Source: Chitinophagaceae bacterium
Lineage (GTDB): Bacteria; Bacteroidota; Bacteroidia; Chitinophagales; Chitinophagaceae
Direction: 5' to 3'
Length of the DNA: 64,000 nt
Assembly (NCBI GenBank): GCA_023957755.1
Contig: JAMLGT010000004.1
Location: 1-64,000, forward strand
In this document: positions 43,724 through 52,668 of the stretch, one piece after another
Layout of the letters: each line of letters opens with the position of its first letter
Numbering within the stretch: position 1 is the stretch's first letter
Made by a program: the position numbers and the translations under genes
Notes under the pieces: generated by a model
Database searches by the model: none
Told to the model about the DNA's origin: nothing
Seen by the model: the letters and a program-made list of their open reading frames with translations, nothing else

Positions 43724-44230
43724 CTACTTCTTATGAAAGTTTACAAGGCTCAGGTCGGGTTGTGCAAGTTTGAGCACCTTGAGAAACATATTTGTTTTAG
43801 TTCTGCTGATTCCTTCGATTTTGGAAATGCGTTCGTTAAGTATGTACACCAGGTGGTCGTTGTCGCGACACATTACGTCCATCTCCAGGTCGAAATCGCC
43901 TGAGGTGAGCGCAAGGAAACTCACCTCCTTCAGTTCCTGAAGCTTTGCTGCAACACTGCCGATTAGTTTGGAAGCCGACACTGATATTAAAATTTGCGCA
44001 TACACCTGAAACCCGACTCTACCGGTATTTACGCGTCCTATTATTTGAATAGTTTTATCGTCAAGGAGTTTACTGACGCGCGTTCTTACAGTACTAATCG
44101 ACACCCCAAGATGCTCAGCCATGTCTGTTAATGACATCCTGCCATCTTTTTGCAGAAGGCTTAATATTGAGAAATCAAGTTCGTCGAGGTCTATCTCACT
44201 ATTACTGAATCTAGGCTCATCGTTTTTCAT
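43724..44230 (-). CDS. Lrp/AsnC family transcriptional regulator
   Basis: A 168-aa feast/famine regulator. The N-terminal winged helix-turn-helix (about 15-65) contains LDFSILSLLQKDGRMSLTDMAEHLGVS (key parts LDFSILSLLQKDGR and LGVSISTVRTRV), and the C-terminal RAM/ligand-binding domain (about 78-160) has the GFQVYAQILISV strand and the SGDFDLEMDVMC turn. These proteins bind an amino acid or related effector and form octamers on DNA. The effector is not determinable. Convergent with ftsZ. Confidence 0.93.
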   Translation of the reverse strand: MKNDEPRFSNSEIDLDELDFSILSLLQKDGRMSLTDMAEHLGVSISTVRTRVSKLLDDKTIQIIGRVNTGRVGFQVYAQILISVSASKLIGSVAAKLQELKEVSFLALTSGDFDLEMDVMCRDNDHLVYILNERISKIEGISRTKTNMFLKVLKLAQPDLSLVNFHKK

Positions 44231-44493
44231 TGATGAAAATTAGTATAATTATTCTAGAAAAAAATATTGCACTGGGTCATATATTTACCCGAGAGCGACT
44301 TCCCTGGTATTTACGAATAATTTTAATGGTGAGATACAAAAGCTGGGTATCGGAGGGGATGGGTTACCTGCTTAGGATTCCGGCAGATGATTTCTTAGCC
44401 TCCTTAATCTGGTAAATACGTAGCTGATTTAGTTTGTGGGCTGCAAGTTGAGAATAGGGATTCTCCCAAAATTATGACAGACAGTAAAACGAG

Positions 44494-44997
44494 TTACTTT
44501 ACCTTTTTGAACATGATAACATATCCACAGAGCTCTTTCCGCTTCTTATTATTCGATACCTGAACTGTTTTAAGGACATGGTATTCAGTACTCTTCGGGA
44601 TGTAAGGAAACATAATCACATTACTTTCAATTCCATTTTTGACGTAAGCTACCTGGCGTTCTACCCAGTCATACATTCTGGCTTCGAAGAGTTTGCTTCC
44701 ATGATCACCGATAAAGGCAAACTGATACCATGTGCCATCAGTAAGTGGCACAATAATAGGCATTTCGTATTGGCTCTCCATCGTCATGGTTGCCTCTCTT
44801 ACGACAATGAAACCTTTCTGAGCGAGAAACTCTTTCAAGCTGTCGGCTTGTTGCTTTAATGTGGAGTCAAAACAGGCTTTTTGAACAATTCTATTTTGTG
44901 AATACCCCGAATTAGATAAGAAACACACGACAATAGCGGCAAAGCACAGTCGTAATAAACGACTATTAAATAGTGATAAGGTAAACCGTGTGACCAA
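44494..44997 (-). CDS. Secreted hypothetical protein
   Basis: A 167-aa protein with a signal peptide (about 1-35, cleavage near GYSQ) that starts at a TTG codon (TTGGTCACACGG); no ATG lies nearby in frame. A TAAATTTG box 25 nt upstream of that codon (45023-45030 on the minus strand) supports the start. The mature part has two cysteines and a beta-rich pattern (TWYQFAFIGDHGSKLFEARMYDW in part). I do not recognise a family. Its gene ends near the Lrp start with a 263-nt gap that shows nothing convincing. Confidence 0.6.
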   Translation of the reverse strand: MVTRFTLSLFNSRLLRLCFAAIVVCFLSNSGYSQNRIVQKACFDSTLKQQADSLKEFLAQKGFIVVREATMTMESQYEMPIIVPLTDGTWYQFAFIGDHGSKLFEARMYDWVERQVAYVKNGIESNVIMFPYIPKSTEYHVLKTVQVSNNKKRKELCGYVIMFKKVK

Positions 44998-45136
44998 CTT
45001 TTCCTTGTTTTGGGGGTGTAAGCAAATTTAACGGGTACTTTGTCAACCATATCAGGTAAACAAAAAATCCCTTGTTAAGAAACGGATTTTCTAAAAAGTT
45101 ATTGCATGAAAAATTTTAAAAATACGTTATCTGAAA

Positions 45137-45169
45137 GATATAACTGTTTGATAAACAGAAAGCTATATC
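45137..45169. other. Imperfect hairpin in the SDR / secreted-protein gap
   Basis: Nested inverted repeats: an outer GATATA/TATATC and an inner CTGTTT/AAACAG with a 3-nt loop. There is no flanking T run for the minus-strand genes, so it is not a typical terminator. The role is unknown. Confidence 0.4.
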
Positions 45170-45242
45170 AAAAGAAAATAGAAGTGTTGTTACAGGTTTG
45201 TTCTTTGTCGGGAGGGAAATAGTCTTTGTGTAACCGACCGGA

Positions 45243-46001
45243 TTATTTTTTGAAAAAGTAAACACCATTTGCCTGGGCTGTGGGCGTAATAGTCAGGTCG
45301 TTGATACACACATGATCTGGAAGTGAGGTACAATATAGAATGGTCTGGGCTATATCTTCTCCTGAAAGAGGTTTAAATCCTGTATATGTCTGAGCGGCTT
45401 TGTCATTATCTCCCTTGAAGCGAACCAGTGAGAATTCTGTGTCCACTGCACCGGGTTTTATGTTGGTTACTTTGATATTGTGTGGCAACATATCCGTTCT
45501 CATTCCTTCGGAAATTGCATTCACGGCTGATTTGGTGGCGCAGTAGATATTGCCACTTTGATATACGAAGTCGCCTGCTATCGAGCTGATATTAATGATG
45601 TGCCCTTTGTTGTTCTTAATCATCACGGGGATAACGGCTTTTGACACGTATAACAGTCCTGTGACATTGGTTTCTATCATTGTTTCCCAATCGTGAAGAT
45701 GTGCATCATTAAAGAGGTCTTTTCCCAAAGCCAATCCGGCATTATTCACCAGGATATCTATATTTTTCCACTCATCAGGAAGGTTGTAAATCGCGTCGAA
45801 GACTGTATTCTTATCTGAGACATCAAAAGGAAGTGTAAGTACTCTGATTGCATGATTTTCGGTGAGTTCATTTTTAATTGCTTCCAGCCTCTCTTCGCGC
45901 CTTCCATTAATAATGAGATGATCGCCCGCACTGGCAAATGCTTCAGCGCATGCTTTCCCGATACCTGAAGTAGCGCCGGTAATAAAAACAATTCTGTTCA
46001 T
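45243..46001 (-). CDS. Short-chain dehydrogenase/reductase (YdfG-like)
   Basis: A 252-aa classical SDR. The NADP-binding TGATSGIG is at 8-15, with Arg34/Arg35 in INGRREERL favouring NADP. NNAG is at 86-89, catalytic Ser in NISSIAG (139/140), Tyr153 and Lys157 in YCATK. The closest generic match is YdfG, an NADP-dependent 3-hydroxy acid dehydrogenase that acts on serine or 3-hydroxypropionate, but the substrate cannot be assigned. It lies 24 nt downstream of the LOG-family gene on the same strand, likely one operon. Confidence 0.92.
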   Translation of the reverse strand: MNRIVFITGATSGIGKACAEAFASAGDHLIINGRREERLEAIKNELTENHAIRVLTLPFDVSDKNTVFDAIYNLPDEWKNIDILVNNAGLALGKDLFNDAHLHDWETMIETNVTGLLYVSKAVIPVMIKNNKGHIINISSIAGDFVYQSGNIYCATKSAVNAISEGMRTDMLPHNIKVTNIKPGAVDTEFSLVRFKGDNDKAAQTYTGFKPLSGEDIAQTILYCTSLPDHVCINDLTITPTAQANGVYFFKK

Positions 46002-46025
46002 ATTGATTGAGTTGATTAGAATCTG

Positions 46026-46559
46026 TTATTCAAAATTAATTTCGTTTGGGTCTGATACTACGATAATTCTTTCAGCAAGAGCGTCGTACAGAAAACCTTC
46101 GTCTTCTATTTTTGTCAAAAAGCTGATAAGGTTGTCATAGAAGCCATCCGTATTCATGATAATAATTTTCTTGTTGTGGATGTGTAGCTGGTTCCATGTA
46201 AGCATTTCAAAAAATTCATCCATAGTTCCGAATCCGCCGGGCAGAATCAATGCTGCATCTCCATTTTCATAAAGTAATTTCTTACGTGTATGCATATCTT
46301 CTACCTCTATCATTTCTGTAAGCCCCGGATGAGAGTGCTCGATACCTGCCAGAATTGTAGGCATAATCCCGATTACCCTCCCGCCTTTAGCGAGCACCGC
46401 ATTGGCAATGGCACCCATCATTCCTTTGTTGCCGCCACCATAAACCAGAGTGATGTCGTATTGGGCAATCAGATAGCCGAGTTGGCTGGCATGGATTATA
46501 TAATTGGGATTCTTTCCGGGTTTGGAACCGCAAAAAACTGTGAGCCTTTTAATTTTCAT
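46026..46559 (-). CDS. LOG family protein (TIGR00730, nucleotide phosphoribohydrolase)
   Basis: A 177-aa Rossmann-fold protein of the LONELY GUY family. The two hallmark motifs are GGGNKGMMG (41-49) and PGGFGTMDEFFE (107-118), with MHTRKK (89-94) in the active site. LOG proteins hydrolyse cytokinin riboside 5'-monophosphates or AMP-like nucleotides to the free base; for bacteria the role is often purine salvage, as in PpnN. The lysine decarboxylase label sometimes given to this family is not supported. Probably co-transcribed with the SDR gene. Confidence 0.92.
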   Translation of the reverse strand: MKIKRLTVFCGSKPGKNPNYIIHASQLGYLIAQYDITLVYGGGNKGMMGAIANAVLAKGGRVIGIMPTILAGIEHSHPGLTEMIEVEDMHTRKKLLYENGDAALILPGGFGTMDEFFEMLTWNQLHIHNKKIIIMNTDGFYDNLISFLTKIEDEGFLYDALAERIIVVSDPNEINFE

Positions 46560-46633
46560 GTTTATATTTACTTCTTCAAAGCTTTCAGGGCTTAAAAATA
46601 GTAAATACTCATCTTTTCATATTTTATATTCTT

Positions 46634-48157
46634 ATGTCGCCTGTCGTACTACTCTCCTTTATCATCGGATATTTTCTGATGTTGATTGTTGTATCCTACC
46701 TTACCTCCAGAAAATCTTCAGACAATGATACTTTCTTTATAGCAAACCGGTCTTCAAAGTGGTATCTGGTGGCCTTTGGAATGATTGGTACTGCACTGAG
46801 CGGGGTGACCTTCATTTCTGTACCGGGTGAGGTGGGTAATGCAGCAGGTTCACAATTTCGATATTTTCAATTTGTACTGGGTAATGCAGTAGGTTATGTG
46901 ATTGTGGCTTTTATACTGTTGCCCCTGTATTACAGGATGCATTTGATCTCTATTTATGAAGTAATAAAAAGGGCTTTAGGCAATGTGAGCCACAAATCAG
47001 CGGCTGCAATCTTTCTGGTATCCCGGACGATAGGGTCGGCTTTCAGATTATATCTTGTAGCTATAGTATTGCAGCGATTCATCTTTGATGAAATGGGAGT
47101 GCCTTTCTGGCTGACGATTGTCATTTGCCTGTTACTTATTTGGGGATATACGTTTAAAGGCGGGCTTAAGACTATTATTATTACGGATACACTTCAAACT
47201 TTTTTCCTGGTGTCTGCGGTAATACTGTCTATCTATTTTATAGTTTCCAGTCTCGATATGAGTGTCGGAGAGGCTTACACTGCAATTAAGGATAGTGATT
47301 ACTCGAAGATATTCTTTACGGATAATTTTGTAACCAATAAGTTTCACTTTAGTAAACAATTTATTGGGGGCATCTTCGTAACAATCGGGATGTTTGGCCT
47401 GGACCAGGATCTGATGCAAAAGAACCTCAGTTGCAAGAATATTAAAGAGGCGCAAAAAAATATGTTGAGCTTCACCGGGATATTTGTAATTATTAATTTA
47501 TTTTTCCTCAGTGTGGGTGCATTATTATATATATATGCAACCCGCGAAGGTATTCCGATGCCACTGGATCATGCAACTGGCTTGCCACGCACCGATTATC
47601 TCTTCCCCGAGATTGCGTTAAATCACTTTAAGGGGGTACCGGCTGTAGTGTTTATGCTGGGGCTTACCGCGGCTACCTTTGCTACCACCGATTCCGGGCT
47701 TACGGCGCTGACGACTTCATTCTGCGTGGATTTTCTGCGTTTTGGAAATAAAACAAGGACTGAAAAAGAATTGGTAAGGATTCGTACTCTTGTGCATATC
47801 GGCTTTTCGGTATTGATCCTGCTGGTTATCCTGTTGTTCAATGCAATTAATAATGCAGCCGTGGTGACAGCCATCTTTAAAGTGGCTACCTATACGTACG
47901 GGCCACTGATAGGCCTCTTTGGGTTTGTGTTGTATGCCAAAGGTAGATTTGTATTTGATAAGATGACACCACTGGTGGTGATTGCGGCGCCGCTGATCAC
48001 CTTCTTTATTGATAAGTATTCCAAAGAGCTGTTTGGCGGATATGTATTTGCTGAGGAACTGATCATTGTGAATGGTTTATTGACTTTTATCGGGCTACTC
48101 ATATTCTCCAGGAGAAAGACAGCAGACGAAAAACTGGTTGCCGATGGAAATAGTTAA
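46634..48157 (+). CDS. Sodium:solute symporter family protein
   Basis: A 507-aa inner-membrane SSS-family transporter with about 13 hydrophobic segments. The family features include FFIANRSSKWYLVAFGMIGTALSGVTFISVPGEVG (seen as the SSKW, TALSGVTF and PGEVG elements) near the N-terminus and FGLDQDLMQKNLSCK in the middle. The solute (sugar, amino acid, or nucleoside) cannot be inferred. The stop overlaps the next gene's start by 14 nt, so the two are translated from one mRNA. Confidence 0.93.
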   Translation: MSPVVLLSFIIGYFLMLIVVSYLTSRKSSDNDTFFIANRSSKWYLVAFGMIGTALSGVTFISVPGEVGNAAGSQFRYFQFVLGNAVGYVIVAFILLPLYYRMHLISIYEVIKRALGNVSHKSAAAIFLVSRTIGSAFRLYLVAIVLQRFIFDEMGVPFWLTIVICLLLIWGYTFKGGLKTIIITDTLQTFFLVSAVILSIYFIVSSLDMSVGEAYTAIKDSDYSKIFFTDNFVTNKFHFSKQFIGGIFVTIGMFGLDQDLMQKNLSCKNIKEAQKNMLSFTGIFVIINLFFLSVGALLYIYATREGIPMPLDHATGLPRTDYLFPEIALNHFKGVPAVVFMLGLTAATFATTDSGLTALTTSFCVDFLRFGNKTRTEKELVRIRTLVHIGFSVLILLVILLFNAINNAAVVTAIFKVATYTYGPLIGLFGFVLYAKGRFVFDKMTPLVVIAAPLITFFIDKYSKELFGGYVFAEELIIVNGLLTFIGLLIFSRRKTADEKLVADGNS

Positions 48158-48782
48158 TAGTCGTGCAGAAGCATACGCAGCCAAATATACCTCCCCGACC
48201 GATGCTTTGATATCGGAGGTGGAGCATTACACAATGCAGCATCACGCCCATGCGCACATGTTGAGCGGTGCTGTTCAGGGAAAACTGCTGGAGGCTATCA
48301 GTCGTATCCTGCGTCCAAGGCGGATTTTGGAAATTGGTACTTTTACCGGATATTCGGCATTGTGCCTTGCTCAGGGGCTTGCAGATGACGGTGTGCTGCA
48401 TACCATTGAGATCAGGGAGGAAGATGCCGCTCTGGCCGCATCTTTTTTTGCGAGATCTTCACATAAGAACCGGATAATTTTGCACAGGGGAAATGCGTTA
48501 GATATTATCCCCCGGTTGAAGGAAGATTGGGATCTGGTGTTTATTGATGCAGACAAAACCGGATATATTGATTATTACGAATTAACTTTACCGCTTCTGA
48601 AAGCAGGAGGTGTCATGCTGGCCGATAATGTGTTGTTTCATGGCGAAGTGCTTGAAGAGGTTATCAGAGGAAAGAGTGCTAAAGCCATTCAGGCATTTAA
48701 CGACCATGTGGCGTCAGATGTGCGGGTGACCCGGGTGCTGCTTACTGTGCGGGATGGGCTGATGTGGATTATGAAAAAATAA
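48144..48782 (+). CDS. Class I SAM-dependent O-methyltransferase (caffeoyl-CoA type)
   Basis: A 212-aa methyltransferase of the COMT/TrmR family (PF01596). I start at the ATG two codons after an alternative TTG. The SAM motif I is EIGTFTGYSAL (near 59), with FIDADKTGYIDYYE (near 133) and DNVLFHGEV (near 156) following in order. The metal-binding residues D-x-K-x and D-N are present. Members methylate catechol-type hydroxyls, or tRNA 5-hydroxyuridine (TrmR). The latter is a good guess in bacteria, but the family alone cannot decide. Confidence 0.92.
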   Translation: MEIVNSRAEAYAAKYTSPTDALISEVEHYTMQHHAHAHMLSGAVQGKLLEAISRILRPRRILEIGTFTGYSALCLAQGLADDGVLHTIEIREEDAALAASFFARSSHKNRIILHRGNALDIIPRLKEDWDLVFIDADKTGYIDYYELTLPLLKAGGVMLADNVLFHGEVLEEVIRGKSAKAIQAFNDHVASDVRVTRVLLTVRDGLMWIMKK

Positions 48783-48798
48783 TGAGGAATTGATATTT

Positions 48799-49938
48799 AT
48801 GTACAGGTTACTTGTTGCCATAATGTTTTTGTTTGCGGTTTCCAAAGCCGTTGGGCAGAGAATGAGTACACCTGAGTATATAGAAAAGTATAAACAGATT
48901 GCAATTGAAGAAATGATCCGTACGCGTGTGCCAGCGTCAATAACGCTCGCACAGGGAATACTGGAATCGGAGTCGGGGAATAGTGTACTTGCACAAAAAT
49001 CGAATAACCATTTTGGAATCAAGTGCAAGAGCGACTGGACGGGCCCTTCAGTGAGCCATGATGATGATAAGAAAGGTGAGTGTTTCAGAGTATATGAGTC
49101 GGTAGAGGAATCATTTCGTGACCATTCTGATTTTCTGAGGTCGAGAGAATGGTATCAGCCGTTGTTCAATTTAGATATTACCGATTATGAAGGATGGGCA
49201 GTAGGGCTCAAGAAAGCCGGATACGCTACCAATCCGCAATATGCTACGCGATTGATTGATTTAATTCAGAAGTATGACCTGAATCAGTTTACGATTGCCG
49301 GCCTTATCCGTACGCCGGGTATGGATGCTTCTTTTGCTTCGCACAAAGTCATGGAGCCTCAGCATGTATTACCAGCAATTAGTGAGGAAGGCGAAAACGG
49401 CTGGTATGTATTTCGTGTAAATGGAGTAAAGGCCATCAGAGCATCTGCGCAGACTTCTCTTCTTGCAATTGCCACTCATTTCGATATCCGCCTGAAAAAA
49501 CTTCTAGAATATAATGATCTGACAAAAGATGGATTACTGGATAAGGCTCAGTATATTTTTCTGGAAAAGAAAAAGCCAGAGGGTGATCGCAATGTGCTCA
49601 TCACAGAGAGCGTGCAGACCCTTTACGATATTTCTCAGGAAGAAGGTGTGCAATTGGCATCTCTTCTTAATTGGAACAAAAATTATGCGCATGCGAGTAT
49701 CGCTATAGGCAGTAGGATATTGCTAAGACCACAGACCGGCGAAGAGGCCTCCGGTACACGTGCCAGAGTGGATGAAGGAGATACTTCCGGACAGACCGCC
49801 TACCATGAAGTGGAAGCAAAGGAAGGCCTGTTTGCCATTAGTAAGAAATACGGTGTCACCATATCGCAAATTAAAGAGTGGAACAATCTTGCCGGTGATA
49901 AACTCCGGGTTGGACAAAAACTTATTATCTACAAATGA
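48799..49938 (+). CDS. Glucosaminidase domain protein with LysM repeats
   Basis: A 379-aa secreted or envelope protein that cuts peptidoglycan glycan strands. A signal peptide (about 1-20, ending VGQ) leads into a GH73-type glucosaminidase domain (about 22-160) with the Glu of GILESESGN and YATNPQYATRL. The remainder holds a canonical C-terminal LysM (about 335-379, AISKKYGVTISQIKEWNNL in part) and at least two degenerate LysM-like segments. The start is the ATG (MYRLLVAIM), three codons after a possible TTG. It is followed by hpt with a 4-nt overlap. Confidence 0.93.
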   Translation: MYRLLVAIMFLFAVSKAVGQRMSTPEYIEKYKQIAIEEMIRTRVPASITLAQGILESESGNSVLAQKSNNHFGIKCKSDWTGPSVSHDDDKKGECFRVYESVEESFRDHSDFLRSREWYQPLFNLDITDYEGWAVGLKKAGYATNPQYATRLIDLIQKYDLNQFTIAGLIRTPGMDASFASHKVMEPQHVLPAISEEGENGWYVFRVNGVKAIRASAQTSLLAIATHFDIRLKKLLEYNDLTKDGLLDKAQYIFLEKKKPEGDRNVLITESVQTLYDISQEEGVQLASLLNWNKNYAHASIAIGSRILLRPQTGEEASGTRARVDEGDTSGQTAYHEVEAKEGLFAISKKYGVTISQIKEWNNLAGDKLRVGQKLIIYK

Positions 49939-50474
49939 CCCATCAAATTCAGGTACACGATAAGAAGTTTGTACCCTATCTTAATACAGAGCAGTTGAAT
50001 GAGCAAATAACCCGTATCGCTTCGGAAATAAACAGGGATTATGTAGATAAGAAGCCTTTGTTTATTGTAATACTCAATGGGGCATTTATGTTTGCATCTG
50101 ACCTGTTCAAGAAGTTGGATATAGAGGCTGAAATCTGTTTCATCAAACTTGCCTCGTACAAGGGAGTGAAGTCGACCGGAAAGGTAATTACAGCGATCGG
50201 CCTGGACGCTGAACTCTATGATCGCGATGTAATAATAGTGGAAGACATTGTGGATACAGGAAAGACACTAAGTCAGTTTTTACCCCAACTGAGCCATCAT
50301 CATCCCAAGTCGCTAAAAATCGCCGCCTTGCTTCATAAGCCTGAGGCTTTGCAGTATGATATTAAAATAGATTATTTAGGATTTGTAATCCCTAACAAAT
50401 TCGTGTTAGGATATGGGTTAGATTATGATGGTTTAGGCAGGAATATCGACTGCATCTATCAATTGATAGAATAA
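49935..50474 (+). CDS. hpt: Hypoxanthine phosphoribosyltransferase
   Basis: A 179-aa purine-salvage enzyme making IMP (or GMP) from PRPP. The PRPP-binding motif VIIVEDIVDTGKTL is at 99-112. The flexible loop and catalytic region includes LNGAFMF (48-54) and SYKGVKSTG, and PNKFVLGYGLDYDGLGRN is the C-terminal base-binding stretch. The FVxGYGLDY form is typical of Hpt rather than XGPRT. Its ATG overlaps the upstream stop by ATGA, so it should be translationally coupled to the glucosaminidase gene. Confidence 0.95.
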   Translation: MTHQIQVHDKKFVPYLNTEQLNEQITRIASEINRDYVDKKPLFIVILNGAFMFASDLFKKLDIEAEICFIKLASYKGVKSTGKVITAIGLDAELYDRDVIIVEDIVDTGKTLSQFLPQLSHHHPKSLKIAALLHKPEALQYDIKIDYLGFVIPNKFVLGYGLDYDGLGRNIDCIYQLIE

Positions 50475-50506
50475 ATATCCGGCTTTATTAGTTTCAAATA
50501 TTTATA

Positions 50507-51625
50507 ATGGAAAAAAGACTCAGATTTCTTTTAGTTGCCATTCTTGGCTTGTCTCTGGTTCGTTGTAATACCGGAGATCAAGAGCTGATGCTCGTAGGCA
50601 CTTATACCAATACGGACAGCAAAGGGATTTATGTATTTAACTTTAATTCCTCGGACGGTACCCTTACTGAGTTAAGTACTATGTCAGGCATTGAGAATCC
50701 GTCGTATGTAACTTCATTCGGCAATCATGTGTATGCAGTAAGTGAAACCGGCGGAGAAACTCCCGGGAGCATTTTCTCATATAAGTTAGACAGAAAGAGT
50801 GGCGCGCTCACGTTGCTCGGAAGTCAGTTGACCGGAGGTGATGATCCCTGTTATGCGGAAGCAGATAGTTCGGGAAGTTTTGTTGCCGTGGCGAATTACT
50901 CTGGAGGTAGTGTGGCCTTGTTCAGAACAGATAGTAAAGGTGCATTGGAAAATGAAAAGCAGTTGGTACAACATATAGGTAGTGGAGCCGATCCGGAACG
51001 TCAGCAGGGGCCTCATGCCCACCAGGCAGTTTTCACACCTGATCAAAGCTATTTGTTAGTGCCGGACCTTGGGAAGGACAGGATAATGATTTACAGATTC
51101 GCACGAGGGGCGGATATGAATCTGGTGTATTCCGGAGAAGTAGTTTGTGATCCGGGAAGTGGGCCGCGGCATCTTGCATTTCACCCATCCGGCAGATGGT
51201 TTTATCTTATAAATGAGTTGAAACCGGTGATAGAGGTGTATCAATTTGATAAAGGGCAGGCTGCGTTTTTGCAGCGAATTCGTACAACTGCTGCTGTGGA
51301 AGGTAATAATGATGGCGCTGAAGTGAAAGTTTCGCCTGATGGTAAATTTCTCTACTCTTCACAAAGAAGAGATGATAATACTATTGGTATCTATGCCATT
51401 GATCAGCAGACAGGACAATTAACCGGTAATAGGTTTGTGTCGTGTGGTGGCACCGGCCCGCGTGATTTCAACATTGATCCTTCAGGAAAATTTCTGATCG
51501 TTGCCAATCAGAAGAGTAATAATATTGTTGTGTTTCGCATAGATAAGAAATCAGGTGGCCTGACTCAAAAACACGATATTGCTGTTCCGATTCCGGTAAG
51601 TATAAACTTTGTAACACAAGAGTAA
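50507..51625 (+). CDS. Lactonase-type beta-propeller protein (Pgl/YbhE-like)
   Basis: A 372-aa seven-bladed beta-propeller of the YbhE/6-phosphogluconolactonase family (PF10282). Repeated strands such as GTYTN, GSFVAVANYSGGSVALF, GPRHLAFHPSGRWFYLINE and GPRDFNIDPSGKFLIVANQ are typical. An N-terminal signal ends in LVRC at Cys20, which could be a lipobox, though Arg at -1 is unusual. Export would make cytosolic gluconolactonase activity unlikely, and a lactonase or muconate-cycloisomerase-like role is possible. Convergent with the epimerase gene after 6 nt. Confidence 0.85.
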   Translation: MEKRLRFLLVAILGLSLVRCNTGDQELMLVGTYTNTDSKGIYVFNFNSSDGTLTELSTMSGIENPSYVTSFGNHVYAVSETGGETPGSIFSYKLDRKSGALTLLGSQLTGGDDPCYAEADSSGSFVAVANYSGGSVALFRTDSKGALENEKQLVQHIGSGADPERQQGPHAHQAVFTPDQSYLLVPDLGKDRIMIYRFARGADMNLVYSGEVVCDPGSGPRHLAFHPSGRWFYLINELKPVIEVYQFDKGQAAFLQRIRTTAAVEGNNDGAEVKVSPDGKFLYSSQRRDDNTIGIYAIDQQTGQLTGNRFVSCGGTGPRDFNIDPSGKFLIVANQKSNNIVVFRIDKKSGGLTQKHDIAVPIPVSINFVTQE

Positions 51626-51631
51626 GAGCGG

Positions 51632-52648
51632 CTAAAATGGCTCTACCTCCACTCCTAAGCCGGGGAGGTCATTATAAATTATTTTTCCGTAATCAAAGGA
51701 TACACCCTTCCCGTTGTCCTCTGCCAGAAGCAGTGGGCCATCCATATCTACATAATCCAGCATAGGAAGCATTTGTGCTACTGCACCGGTTCCGATACTG
51801 GCCTCATTCATGCTTCCCATCATTACTTTGAGCCCTAACTGCCTTGCCATCTTTATCATGCGGAGCGCCGGTGTGATGCCTCCACATTTGGTAAGTTTAA
51901 TGTTGATACCGTGAAAGTGTTTGGCGCATTTATACACATCCGACTCGCCGACACAGGATTCATCTGCGAAAAGAGGAATGGGTGACTCTGCGTATAATTT
52001 CTTCATTCCTTCCCAATCGTCTTTAGCCAAAGGCTGTTCCACCAATTCTACGTTCAGGTCTTTCATAGCTTTTATTTTTTCCAGTGCCTCATCTGCTTTC
52101 CATGCGGCATTGGCATCAATCCTGAATATAGAATCTGTATGTTTTCTGAGTGCTTCCAGAATTTCGATGTCCCTGTCAGTACCCAGCTTTATCTTGTAAA
52201 TAGGCCATGGGGTTTCCTTCAGTTTGGCAACCATTTTGTCGATAGTATCAATTCCGATTGTAATGTCGGTGAGCGGATTATTTTCTGTAGAGAGGTTCCA
52301 CAGTTTGTAGAGTGGTTTCTTTTGAGATTTCCCATACAAGTCCCATCCTGCCATATCAAGCGCGCATACCAGAAAGCTGTTATCCGGAAAGATGTGATGC
52401 AGGTAATGCCAGAATCTTTCAGGAGTATTGAAGGAAGCTCTATCGAAGTAGTGCATATTATTTAAAAGGTCAGCTTCCATTTTTTCAGTAGGAGTGTAGT
52501 AGTATGATATTTCGGGAGCCTCTCCATAACCTTTCATACCCATAAAGTCGAGTTCCACCAGAAAAGCCTTCTGGTGTGTCCGGCTGTCTTTGGAGATTGT
52601 GAAGGTGTGTTTAAAGGGGAGTCGGGTTACTTTGTACTTTACTTGCAT
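51632..52648 (-). CDS. Dipeptide epimerase (enolase superfamily, L-Ala-D/L-Glu type)
   Basis: A 338-aa enolase-superfamily enzyme of the MLE subgroup. The acid/base pair is Lys154 in KIK (152-154) and Lys251 in NIKLTK. Metal ligands are Asp178, Glu204 and Asp229. The C-terminal D-x-D motif (Asp301, Asp303, in VDMDG) typical of dipeptide epimerases is present. Reaction is probable epimerisation of L-Ala-D-Glu released from peptidoglycan to L-Ala-L-Glu, but other dipeptides are possible. It lies 20 nt after malQ on the same strand; the two have no clear metabolic link. Confidence 0.9.
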   Translation of the reverse strand: MQVKYKVTRLPFKHTFTISKDSRTHQKAFLVELDFMGMKGYGEAPEISYYYTPTEKMEADLLNNMHYFDRASFNTPERFWHYLHHIFPDNSFLVCALDMAGWDLYGKSQKKPLYKLWNLSTENNPLTDITIGIDTIDKMVAKLKETPWPIYKIKLGTDRDIEILEALRKHTDSIFRIDANAAWKADEALEKIKAMKDLNVELVEQPLAKDDWEGMKKLYAESPIPLFADESCVGESDVYKCAKHFHGINIKLTKCGGITPALRMIKMARQLGLKVMMGSMNEASIGTGAVAQMLPMLDYVDMDGPLLLAEDNGKGVSFDYGKIIYNDLPGLGVEVEPF

Positions 52649-52668
52649 GGCCTGATTGCATTTGGGAT

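Noticed and set aside
44230-44415. 61-aa reading frame (TTG/ATG start) between the Lrp and secreted-protein genes
   Set aside because: No promoter box, no motif, no recognisable family.
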